Source of the DNA: a candidate division TA06 bacterium
Lineage (GTDB): Bacteria > Hydrothermota > DG-26 > E44-bin18
NCBI GenBank assembly: GCA_004376575.1
Contig: SOJN01000012.1
Span: forward strand, 1 to 47,832
Length of the DNA: 47,832 nucleotides
Reading direction: 5' to 3'
Part shown: piece after piece, positions 40,631-47,832 of the stretch
Layout: each line of letters begins with the position of its first letter
How positions within the stretch are numbered: position 1 is the stretch's first letter
Notes under the pieces: generated by a model
What the model saw: only the letters and a program-made list of their open reading frames with translations
Told to the model about the DNA's origin: nothing
Database searches by the model: none
Program-made: the position numbers and the translations under genes

Positions 40631-42842
40631 TCTTATCCCGCTCAACCGAAGGGTATCCGATTCTTGGATGGAAAATACCTATGAGAACAGGAAGGAACCT
40701 TTCAGAAATCTTGTGCAGGTCCCTCATGGTCAGATCAGTCTCATCAAGCTGACCTTCTTTCAATCTGTCATCTATTATTTCCTTTACCACTCCCTGGAAC
40801 CTGTTCGGAGTTGGAGACTCTATCGACCTCGCCCTGGCCTCCGTCGAGTCGGCAAGCATGACTATGCCTGCCTCTCTGCTTTGGGGCTTTGGACCAGGAT
40901 ATCTGAAGTGAATGTCACTGATTCCATCATCTAAATAGTGCGCCAATCCCTTATCATAGAACCAGACCATCAACCCAGTACCGTGATGCTGCGCCACAAT
41001 ATCAATTATTGTCTTTGGAAGGCCTGCCTTTTTCGCCAGCTCTATTCCATCTTTTATGTGAGACATTACTATCAGACTGCCCATCTTAGGTGCCAGCTCA
41101 TCATGGGGGTTCTTCTTTCCAGTCTGATTCTCAATGAAATAGTCAGGTCTTGTCATTTTACCTATGTCATGATAGTAAGAACCAACACGCGCAAGCAGGG
41201 AATTGGCGCCCACAGCTTCTGCTGCTGCCTGAGCAAGATTGCTCACCACGATGCTGTGGTGAAACGTTCCGGGGGCCTTCATGGCCAACTCCCTGAGGAG
41301 CGGCCTATTGAGATCAGACAGCTCAAGCAGTCTTATGTCCGTGGTAACTCCGAACGCATGTTCGCATAGAGGAAGAAGTCCAATAGCAACAAAGGTGGAG
41401 GCAAATGCGTTCAGTACACCAAAACCGGAAGCTCTCAGAATCTGTGCCATCGGCGTCAGTCGGAATAGTTCGAGACCAAGGATGCATAAGACGTTAGCCA
41501 GTGAAACGAAAAGCACTGCTCTGTAAAACTCATACCTTCTTGTGATACTCCTGACGCTGTAGACAGCAGCCAGCCCGCCGGACAGCGCTACGAGCATCAC
41601 TGGCACCCTCAATCCCGTAAACACTGCAAAAAGTACGGAGAGCGCAAGCGTCAGAGCCACACCAATCTGAGCATCCAGAAGCACGCAAGCCAATATGGAA
41701 GTAATAGCAATAGGAACAAGATATACGGATCCGGCGTCAAGCCTGAGGATGACTGCAGAGAGAGCCACGGCAACAGTGAAGAGCAGCGACAGCAGGACGA
41801 GCATAGAGTAGTTTTTGAAGAATACACCCTTGAAGAGAAACAGATATGCTGACAGTACACCAAGAACTATGCAGTAGAGGATGTTGCGGCCTGCAGCAGA
41901 AGAAATCATGCTCGAAGGAATGGGCATCCCGCCTTTATTCAACTCCAGGGATCTCAGTTTTTCGGCAACTTCGGCGGTAACTACATCGTGCGCCCTCACT
42001 ATCATTTCACCTTTGAGGACGGTCCCCTTTGTGGTGGCAACCCCAAGCTTTGCCTCTTCTTTCCTGCTGTGAGTCTCTTTCACATTTATGGCAATATTGG
42101 GGGCAATGAAGCTGGATACAGCCTCAACAAATGTCTCCATTCTTAGCTGACCGCTACCTGCAAGTTGGGTGGCAAGCTCTTTGATTAGATTGGTGGCTGA
42201 TATGCTATCTAGGATAGTTTCGACTCCCCTTGTAATCTCCTTGCCACGTTTGACCACAGCCACCTTGCTGCCACCGCTGAGGGCCAGTTCCTCCCTGCTG
42301 GCAATAACACCTCTGTCCAAAACATCCTTCAGGACGCCTGTCATTGCCTTGTCGAATTTGGCATCTCTATTCTTGATCAGCCCTGAAATGCCCTCCGCCG
42401 ACATAGCAGGATTGAGCGAGTTGATCTCATCAATAGCCTTTCGAATCGGCCTGCCCTCCTTTGCTATGGAAGAAACCTTGGAGAGAAATGACCTAAAGTC
42501 AGAGACTATCTTACTTGTCCTGTCTGAGTCAAAATCGAGAACAGTGGGAACAGCTTCGATTACTGCCTTCCATTCGCTTTCCAGCTCCGCGTGCGATTTC
42601 TCAATGAAGAATGTGAAAGGCGCAATCACGTCTTCCCTGGCTATGTCTCCCTCCTTTGGAACCTTCTGAAGGGCCGGTTTGGCCGGATAGAGCACGTTGA
42701 CCATGGCCAGGACTATCAGAAACATGGCGGCTCTTTCAATCCAGAAGCCCAGACTGCTACGATGCCACCTGACCAGGGACTTCCGGAACACCTTCAGGGT
42801 CGCGTTAGTCCTGCTTTTTCTCGCTGTAGGTTTCATAGGCAT
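40560..42842 (-). CDS. 7TM-HD phosphohydrolase (PgpH-like)
   Basis: A 760-residue membrane protein of the PgpH family, members of which break down cyclic di-AMP in Firmicutes. It has an N-terminal membrane helix (about 36-55), an extracytoplasmic 7TMR-HDED domain (about 60-320), and about seven membrane helices (about 325-505). The cytoplasmic HD domain shows FHHSIVVSN, YYHDIGKM (the HD pair), NPHDE, SHIKDGIELA and VAQHHGTG. The C-terminal ~30 residues are basic and overlap ybeY. Whether c-di-AMP is made here cannot be seen from the window. It overlaps phoH by 38 bases. Confidence 0.92.
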   Translation of the reverse strand: MPMKPTARKSRTNATLKVFRKSLVRWHRSSLGFWIERAAMFLIVLAMVNVLYPAKPALQKVPKEGDIAREDVIAPFTFFIEKSHAELESEWKAVIEAVPTVLDFDSDRTSKIVSDFRSFLSKVSSIAKEGRPIRKAIDEINSLNPAMSAEGISGLIKNRDAKFDKAMTGVLKDVLDRGVIASREELALSGGSKVAVVKRGKEITRGVETILDSISATNLIKELATQLAGSGQLRMETFVEAVSSFIAPNIAINVKETHSRKEEAKLGVATTKGTVLKGEMIVRAHDVVTAEVAEKLRSLELNKGGMPIPSSMISSAAGRNILYCIVLGVLSAYLFLFKGVFFKNYSMLVLLSLLFTVAVALSAVILRLDAGSVYLVPIAITSILACVLLDAQIGVALTLALSVLFAVFTGLRVPVMLVALSGGLAAVYSVRSITRRYEFYRAVLFVSLANVLCILGLELFRLTPMAQILRASGFGVLNAFASTFVAIGLLPLCEHAFGVTTDIRLLELSDLNRPLLRELAMKAPGTFHHSIVVSNLAQAAAEAVGANSLLARVGSYYHDIGKMTRPDYFIENQTGKKNPHDELAPKMGSLIVMSHIKDGIELAKKAGLPKTIIDIVAQHHGTGLMVWFYDKGLAHYLDDGISDIHFRYPGPKPQSREAGIVMLADSTEARARSIESPTPNRFQGVVKEIIDDRLKEGQLDETDLTMRDLHKISERFLPVLIGIFHPRIGYPSVERDKNGNLRKRSSGKVRSETGGRKANR

Positions 42843-43761
42843 CTATTATATCACAAACGAGCCTGTGGCGCACTACATCTTTGCCGGACAGTCTTACGAA
42901 CTTTATACCGCTTATGTTCTTCAGTATTTCTATTATCTCTACAAGACCTGACTGGGTCCCATCTTGAAGGTCTATCTGCGTAATATCCCCTGTTATCACA
43001 GCCTTTGACTTGAAGCCAAGTCTCGTCAAAAACATTTTCATCTGCATGCTCGTCGTATTCTGAGCCTCGTCCAGAATGACAAAAGAATCGTTCAGGGTCC
43101 TCCCTCTCATGTAGGCAAGGGGCGCGATTTCAATCGTTCCGTTCTCCATCAACCTGCGCATCCTCTCTGGAGGTATCATCTCCCTTAGCGCGTCATAGAG
43201 AGGTCTCAGATAGGGGTCGATCTTCTCTCTGAAATCACCAGGGAGGAACCCCAGGCTTTCGCCAGCTTCGACTGCTGGCCGGCAGAGTATGATTCTGTCC
43301 ACACTTCTCCGGTTTAGCTCAGATACTGCCTTGGCAACAGCCAGATATGTCTTCCCTGTGCCGGCCGGACCTATGCTCACGACCATATCGTACTTGTGGA
43401 TGGCCTCCACATAGACCTCTTGCCCCTTTGTCTTGGCCCTTATCGCGCCTCTGGGAGTACTTATTAGTGCTGAGGACCCCTTATGCTCTTCCTTCAACTC
43501 TCCTTCATCCCTGATGATGTCTATGGCATACCTCACATCCAAGTCGCCTACCGCGGTCCCACTCTCCACCTTTGATACGAGGTGCCTGAATAGCCTGTCA
43601 ACAAGTTTCACATCATCGGCCGGCCCCGTGATTGTGATCTTCTCTCCCCGGACACTTATCTTGCTCTCAAAGCTGTCTTCTATTAGCCTGAGATTGGCGT
43701 CCTTCTCACCCAGAAGATCAAGCCAGTCTATTCCTTCAATCTCTATGGTTCTTTTGCTCAA
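42805..43761 (-). CDS. phoH: PhoH-family ATPase
   Basis: A 318-residue PhoH/YbeZ-type protein, an ATPase thought to act on RNA with YbeY. An N-terminal KH-like part (about 1-100) precedes the P-loop GPAGTGKT (131-138) and Walker B VILDEAQN (about 225). The helicase-like motifs TRLGFKSKAVITGDITQID follow. The start is TTG at 43761, with GAGGT six bases upstream. It begins the phoH-pgpH-ybeY run. A strong stem-loop lies just upstream. Confidence 0.93.
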   Translation of the reverse strand: MSKRTIEIEGIDWLDLLGEKDANLRLIEDSFESKISVRGEKITITGPADDVKLVDRLFRHLVSKVESGTAVGDLDVRYAIDIIRDEGELKEEHKGSSALISTPRGAIRAKTKGQEVYVEAIHKYDMVVSIGPAGTGKTYLAVAKAVSELNRRSVDRIILCRPAVEAGESLGFLPGDFREKIDPYLRPLYDALREMIPPERMRRLMENGTIEIAPLAYMRGRTLNDSFVILDEAQNTTSMQMKMFLTRLGFKSKAVITGDITQIDLQDGTQSGLVEIIEILKNISGIKFVRLSGKDVVRHRLVCDIIDAYETYSEKKQD

Positions 43762-43779
43762 AGTCTACCTCAAAACTAG

Positions 43780-43818
43780 AGCCCTTGGCCGCTGATGCTA
43801 AAGCCAAGGGCTAGTATA
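43780..43818 (-). promoter_or_regulatory. -10 box and 5' stem-loop upstream of phoH (or weak terminator)
   Basis: Minus strand: TATACT (43813-43818) with no convincing -35 box, followed at once by the perfect stem AGCCCTTGGC (43803-43812) / GCCAAGGGCT (43780-43789) around a 13-base loop. If transcription starts near 43806, the stem is at the very 5' end of the phoH mRNA. Alternatively it is a terminator for the LysM gene, followed only by a short TTTT. Confidence 0.4.
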
Positions 43819-43909
43819 ATCTCCAAGTTTTCACTCGTCCTTGGGAATCTATTCAGCAGGGTAATCACCTAACTGCTGTGACAGCTCCGCTCAGCCCAGA
43901 ATAGTCCCT

Positions 43910-44353
43910 CTAGTCTTTCCCGCTGACAGTCCGTGGAATGAACAATACCTGGCCAGGATAAATCAAATTCGGGTCCTTTATCTTGTCCTTGTTGGCCCTA
44001 TAGATTCTGGGCCACCACGCATAGTTGCCATGACCGTAGATTTCAGGATACTCAGCCAGCTTCGCCAGCCAGTCGCCATTCTTCACAATGTAGGTGGAAG
44101 CTCTCATGCCCTTCAGGTCCGCGATTTCCCTCTCTAGTGCCCCTATCTTCGTATCGAGATTCTTGAGGGTCCCCTCCAGGTCCCGTACATCACCCTCAAG
44201 GTCGGAAGCTCTATCTTTGCAGTCCTTTAGCTTCTGCTTGTAGCCCTCAATCATCTCCTGGGCCTCTTCCCTGCTAATGTCCCCCTGGGCCAACAGCCCA
44301 ACCGGAACGCCGAGGAGAGCGATCGCCACAAGGGCAGTAATAATCGACCTCAT
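43910..44353 (-). CDS. Exported coiled-coil protein with C-terminal LysM domain
   Basis: A 147-residue protein with a signal peptide (about 1-23, ending GLLAQ). A heptad-rich coiled coil follows (about 28-85, EEAQEMIEGYKQKLKD to ALEREIADL). The LysM-type domain comes next (about 88-142: STYIVKNGDWLAKLAEYPEIYG, WPRIYRANKDKI, NLIYPGQVLFIP). It probably sits in the periplasm and holds peptidoglycan. The ATG at 44353 has AAAGGAG nine bases upstream. Co-transcribed with the small lipoprotein 32 bases before it. Confidence 0.88.
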   Translation of the reverse strand: MRSIITALVAIALLGVPVGLLAQGDISREEAQEMIEGYKQKLKDCKDRASDLEGDVRDLEGTLKNLDTKIGALEREIADLKGMRASTYIVKNGDWLAKLAEYPEIYGHGNYAWWPRIYRANKDKIKDPNLIYPGQVLFIPRTVSGKD

Positions 44354-44385
44354 TGTTCCAACTCCTTTCACATCAATAGGTTAAA

Positions 44386-44658
44386 TTACTTGACCAATCC
44401 GAGCTCGGCCTTCAGCGCATCTCTCTCTTCGGTGAGTGACTCGAGCCTGGATTCCTTCGCTGTCTTTTCCCTCTCCCTCTCCGCCTTCTGCCGTTCCAGG
44501 TTCTTGACGTTGTTGTCACAAGCCTCTGAAGCAGCCTTCAACTCCCCGAGCTCATCCAGAAGCTCCTGAGGGGTACCCTTCGGCCCGCACCCAGAAACGA
44601 ATACAATTGATACGGCAAACGCCAAAAGCAACACAAGAGATGATAGTTTCCGTAGCAT
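44386..44658 (-). CDS. Small coiled-coil lipoprotein
   Basis: A 90-residue lipoprotein. The lipobox is VSGC (Cys24). The mature part (about 25-90) is one charged coiled coil (ELLDELGELKAASEACDNNV to LTEERDALKAEL). It resembles Lpp-type spacers between outer membrane and wall in size and form but lacks sequence identity with Lpp and does not end in lysine-arginine; the last residue is Lys. It may pair with the LysM coiled-coil protein encoded next. AAAGGAGGTG precedes the ATG. Confidence 0.82.
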   Translation of the reverse strand: MLRKLSSLVLLLAFAVSIVFVSGCGPKGTPQELLDELGELKAASEACDNNVKNLERQKAEREREKTAKESRLESLTEERDALKAELGLVK

Positions 44659-44696
44659 CTCTTACACCTCCTTTCCCTTTTCTTAAACTTTCAGAT

Positions 44697-44725
44697 AGGC
44701 TATCAAAAGCAACTGTGAGTGTCAA
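44697..44725 (-). promoter_or_regulatory. Promoter of the lipoprotein/LysM pair
   Basis: Minus strand: TTGACA (44720-44725), 17 bases, TAGCCT (44697-44702). The -35 box overlaps the stop codon of the DUF885 gene. The -10 match is weak, so this is a candidate only. Confidence 0.45.
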
Positions 44726-46353
44726 GAGAAAAAAGACTCAGGGAAAATGAGCCCCACCGGAACCGAACCATGACTCAGAACCCAATCGTGGAAACGGTCT
44801 AGCTGGAAGCCTTCGGGCTTCATCGACTTGACGCGCTCCCGCAGGGACCTTATCTCCTCTCTGCCAACAAGGTAACTCATCGGCTGGGTCGGTGATAGAG
44901 TATAGCGGCTCACCTCTTTCTCAGCATTGAGTCTCTCCAGTCCAGCCTCCTTCGCCAGGAAGTCGCACGCTTCAGTGAATGAGATGAGATTGAGATGAAG
45001 TTTGACATCAAGCACCACCCTGCAAGCCCTCCAGAGTGTATCCTTCAGTTGAAAGAGCCTGGTAGTTGCATCCGGATAGAACCCTTGTTCGTACATCATC
45101 TCCTCGCAGTAAAGTGCCCAACCCTCCACAAACACGTTGTTTCCGTAGAGTCGTCTGATCTTTGAGGGGTGAGTATTAGACGTTGTCAACTGCAAGTGGT
45201 GCCCCGGATATGCCTCATGGAGGGCCGTAATCCCAGCCTTGTATCTATTATGTCCTCTAAGCTGCTGCTTTTTCTGTTCGTCATCGAGCCTCTCATCGAC
45301 AGTAGTGACGTAGAAAAAGCCCTTCTGCTCTCTTTCAAAAGGGGCAGGAGGCATGTAGGCTGCATAAGGAAGGAAAGGCCTTTCAAACTCAGGCGTAGGT
45401 ATGACCTCAAGGGACTCCTCTTCCGGCAGCGTGACGAGGCCATTGTCCACCACGAAACGTTTTGCCTGCTCAATCTTTTCTTCATAGAAGCGAAGTAACT
45501 CACCAGGCTCTGGATGCTCATCCTTGTGCATCTCAACAATGTCCCTCCAATGCTTGCTTGGATCAAGCCGGTTGGCGACTAGAGTTAGCTCTTCCTCCGT
45601 CTTCGAGATTGAGCTCTCCCCGAACGCGAGAAGAGAATCCGCGTCAAATTCCAGCATGTGGTCCTCTCCGAGCAAAAAATCAAACCGGCCCCTTCCTATT
45701 CCGAAAGCTCCAGAAGAACTTGCGAGCAGAGCATCTTTCAAAAACTTGATGTACCCCTCAACGGCTGCCAGAGCCTGAGTACTGGCTTTTTCGAAATCTT
45801 TCTTCAGCTTGGGAACCTGTTCAAAGAGAGGGGGAAGTGCACCTTTCACGAACATGATGGCCCCTTCTGCTGACTCGACTGCGAGGTTTGTCCAGATACG
45901 AGGTGGATTTGAGAGATTGGCCCTCCCCTCTTTGAGCACACCAGGAATGAGCGAAAGCCTCTTCACCACTGAATTGAGTCTCTCCTCAATTCCAGCATAG
46001 GTTCTAACACACGGTACATAGCAGCCGTAGATACAAATCTCTGGATAGGCGACCGGGTTCTTCTTAAGTATTTTCATTTCATCCAGGAAGAGGAGTCTGG
46101 TGCGTATCATGGCAATGGTGAGTTTGAGGTCTTCCACTTCCATTTTCGACAGAGAATTCGAGTCGAGTCCTTCAAATTTGGAGAGTTGCGTCTTTAGCCA
46201 GCGCGTGTCATCTTCGATAGCAGGACTGCTAAGATCTCCCAGTTCGGTATCATAGTCGTGAACACCCACAGCAGTAGCCTCAACGGGATTTCTTCTCCAC
46301 AATTCCTTCAAGAACTGATCTACTGCCGCATCAAGAGTGTCCCTCTTGGGCAC
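44722..46353 (-). CDS. DUF885 protein, putative metallopeptidase
   Basis: A 543-residue protein of the DUF885 family. The zinc-peptidase motif HEAYPGHH (about residues 378-385, an HExxxHH/HExxH-like pattern) and the downstream VEGWALYCEEMMYEQGF glutamates fit a gluzincin-like metallopeptidase. It has no signal peptide, so it is probably cytosolic. Substrate unknown; related proteins are called carboxypeptidase-like or dipeptidyl-peptidase-like. It starts four bases after hflX and is presumably co-transcribed with it. Confidence 0.88.
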   Translation of the reverse strand: MPKRDTLDAAVDQFLKELWRRNPVEATAVGVHDYDTELGDLSSPAIEDDTRWLKTQLSKFEGLDSNSLSKMEVEDLKLTIAMIRTRLLFLDEMKILKKNPVAYPEICIYGCYVPCVRTYAGIEERLNSVVKRLSLIPGVLKEGRANLSNPPRIWTNLAVESAEGAIMFVKGALPPLFEQVPKLKKDFEKASTQALAAVEGYIKFLKDALLASSSGAFGIGRGRFDFLLGEDHMLEFDADSLLAFGESSISKTEEELTLVANRLDPSKHWRDIVEMHKDEHPEPGELLRFYEEKIEQAKRFVVDNGLVTLPEEESLEVIPTPEFERPFLPYAAYMPPAPFEREQKGFFYVTTVDERLDDEQKKQQLRGHNRYKAGITALHEAYPGHHLQLTTSNTHPSKIRRLYGNNVFVEGWALYCEEMMYEQGFYPDATTRLFQLKDTLWRACRVVLDVKLHLNLISFTEACDFLAKEAGLERLNAEKEVSRYTLSPTQPMSYLVGREEIRSLRERVKSMKPEGFQLDRFHDWVLSHGSVPVGLIFPESFFS

Positions 46354-46356
46354 CTC

Positions 46357-47649
46357 TCACCTCCAGGGTTTTACTTCGCCCCCTGCTTCAAGCGTAAGCT
46401 TCTTTATCTTTTCAAAATCCGATTTGTGTAACCTGGCATTCAGTTCCACATATCCACCCTCGCAGTTGGTCTCAAGGACCTCACCCAGTTCGTGCACCAC
46501 AGATATTAGCCTCCCATTCTTCAGAGGCAACCTGAATTTTCCTTCAACCACCTCTCTCTCCATCTCTGCCTCCAGGGCGAATAGAAGCCTGTCCATACCC
46601 TCGCCAGTAAGGGCTGAGACGCAAAGGCATCCAGTGTATCTGCGAGACAACCCGGAAAGCACTGCCCTGTCAAGAAGCCTGTCTATCTTGTTGAAAACGA
46701 GAATGCTCTTTTTGTCAAGGCATCCCAGGTCACGGAGTACAACCGAACCTGCGTCCATATGGGATTTAAACTCAGGATGGCTAACGTCCACTATTCGAAG
46801 CCTCAAGTCAGCTTCAATGGCCTCCTCGAGGGTGGATCTGAACGAAGCGACTAGATGGTGAGGAAGATCCCGGATGAAGCCTACGGTGTCCGTGATCAGG
46901 GCTTTTCTCCCATTCTCAAATTGGAGCAGCCGGGTTGTCGGGTCCAGAGTGGTGAAAAGAGCTTTTTCAGTCCTGACACCGGCCTTGGTGAGCGCATTCA
47001 TTATCGTTGATTTGCCGGCGTCAGTGTATCCGGTCAGGGCCACCCTGAACATCGAACGTCTTCGCTTTCTCTGGACCGCCCTCGCCTTCTCCACAGACCT
47101 CAGCTCATCCTTCAATTTCTTCATCTTCTCTCTCAGCCTTCTTCTCTCCACCTCAAGTTTCTTTTCTCCTGGACCCCTCGTTCCTATGCCTCCGCCCAGC
47201 TTTGAAAGATCTATGCCTTTACCGGTCAGTCTGGGTAGTCTGTATGAAAGCTGCGCGAGCTCCACTTCTATTTTCGCCTCCATCGTCCTCGCGTGAAGGG
47301 CAAATATGTCCAGAATCAGTTCAGTCCTGTCCAGGATTTTCGCCGCTATGATGCCTTCAAGATTTCTAATGTGGGCGGAAGAAAGCTCCTGATCGAACAC
47401 CACCGTGTCTACCTTGAGCTGTGTGCGTATTTCTTCTACCCTCCTGGCTTTCCCCTTGCCAATCATGGTGGCGGCATCGGGCCTTTCCCTTATGTGGAGC
47501 ATCTTCTCAGCCACTTCACCGCCTGCTGTTTCGACCAGCAGACCGAGTTCTTCAAGTGACTCTATCAATTCTTCCCTTTGGGATTTCGGCCCTGTGCCCA
47601 CCAGGAGAACCTTTTCTTTCCTCCTGCTCTCTTCCTCAAGATCATACAT
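46357..47649 (-). CDS. hflX: Ribosome-associated GTPase HflX
   Basis: This GTPase splits stalled 70S and 100S ribosomes under stress. The 430-residue protein has the HflX N-terminal domain (about 15-105), the glycine-rich KLGGGIGTRGPGEKKLE loop, a coiled coil, and a TrmE-Era-Era-like G domain: GYTDAGKST (G1), DTVGFIRDLP (G3) and FNKIDRL (G4). The ATG at 47649 is used, and an in-frame extension to 47688 is ignored. The only good -10 box, TATAGT (47660-47665), would leave a leader of about four bases, so the exact start or promoter is uncertain. Confidence 0.94.
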   Translation of the reverse strand: MYDLEEESRRKEKVLLVGTGPKSQREELIESLEELGLLVETAGGEVAEKMLHIRERPDAATMIGKGKARRVEEIRTQLKVDTVVFDQELSSAHIRNLEGIIAAKILDRTELILDIFALHARTMEAKIEVELAQLSYRLPRLTGKGIDLSKLGGGIGTRGPGEKKLEVERRRLREKMKKLKDELRSVEKARAVQRKRRRSMFRVALTGYTDAGKSTIMNALTKAGVRTEKALFTTLDPTTRLLQFENGRKALITDTVGFIRDLPHHLVASFRSTLEEAIEADLRLRIVDVSHPEFKSHMDAGSVVLRDLGCLDKKSILVFNKIDRLLDRAVLSGLSRRYTGCLCVSALTGEGMDRLLFALEAEMEREVVEGKFRLPLKNGRLISVVHELGEVLETNCEGGYVELNARLHKSDFEKIKKLTLEAGGEVKPWR

Positions 47650-47719
47650 TGCCGTCCCCACTATAAACCACCCATACACCCTGCGCAAGCCCCATCTTTC
47701 CCCATCTATCCCTCGACCA

Positions 47720-47832
47720 CGAAATTCCCATCATCTCCTCCCTGCACATTCGAAAATAGAAACTCCCTTCACCCATGGCCCACTCCTTCGAAATTCCACC
47801 CAACTCTACCCCACACCTTCGAAAATAGAAAA
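47720..47832. repeat. 31-bp-periodic CGAAATTCC array upstream of hflX (island 4, cut by window edge)
   Basis: Cores begin at 47720 (CGAAATTCC), 47751 (CGAAAAT), 47789 (CGAAATTCC) and 47820 (CGAAAAT). Intervals are 31, 38 and 31 bases, the longer one containing an extra seven-base A-rich piece. The fill is C-rich on the plus strand, so the G-rich strand reads towards hflX. The two core types alternate. Confidence 0.7.

Noticed and set aside
47660-47688. Promoter TTGCGC-17-TATAGT for hflX
   Set aside because: The -35 match is poor and the resulting leader would be about four bases; it is kept only as a remark in the hflX entry.

Overview
The window is one continuous bacterial chromosome segment with no phage, plasmid or IS genes. 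Several traits point to a Gram-negative, probably uncultured lineage near the Fibrobacterota-Chlorobiota-Bacteroidota side of the tree (inference, moderate to low confidence). These are two lipoproteins with clear lipoboxes, a secreted protein ending in a FlgD/Por-type sorting domain, a signal-peptide surface protein with a C-terminal intramolecular chaperone, and an archaeal-type cofactor-independent phosphoglycerate mutase. TTG start codons preceded by good Shine-Dalgarno sites are frequent.

Layout. (1) 34-20296, all on the minus strand: a tightly packed 15-gene run transcribed from a clear promoter at 20333-20361, in the order thiC, dinG-like helicase/exonuclease, hutU, hutI, HTH regulator, PIN protein, glutamate formiminotransferase, cyclodeaminase, TPR protein, ExeA-like ATPase, PHP phosphoesterase, apgM, purH, HEAT-repeat protein, guaA. 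The hut and formimino-folate genes take urocanate to glutamate and feed one-carbon units into folate, which purH then consumes; hutH is not in the window. purH carries an in-frame TAG. The HTH/PIN pair has its own promoter with a perfect operator-like palindrome and looks like a toxin-antitoxin module set inside the hut genes. (2) 20297-24369: a repeat island, then a 1032-residue repeat-built surface protein and a small secreted protein. (3) 24370-25374: a 1 kb island without genes. (4) 25375-32541, minus strand: class II aldolase, a 284-bp spacer with RNA-like stems, serS, cdd, deoB, a kelch lipoprotein, an aldehyde dehydrogenase and a nitrilase-family amidohydrolase. (5) 32542-34093: a 1.5 kb island without genes. 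(6) 34094-37607, plus strand: D-aminoacylase, CAP-domain protein, GalT-like protein. (7) 37588-47649, minus strand: hflX, a DUF885 protein, two small envelope proteins, then phoH, a PgpH-like HD phosphohydrolase, ybeY and two tandem CNNM/CBS (CorC-like) proteins.

The most unusual signal is in the gene-free islands. They hold arrays of the short core CGAAATTCC (GGAATTTCG on the other strand) spaced almost exactly 31 bp apart, with C-rich (or G-rich) filler, next to perfect hairpins sharing the arm GTAGGGGC and other dispersed palindromes. The same 31-bp spacing recurs in every island, and the G-rich strand always reads outward from the island towards the flanking gene. I know of no described element that matches this.
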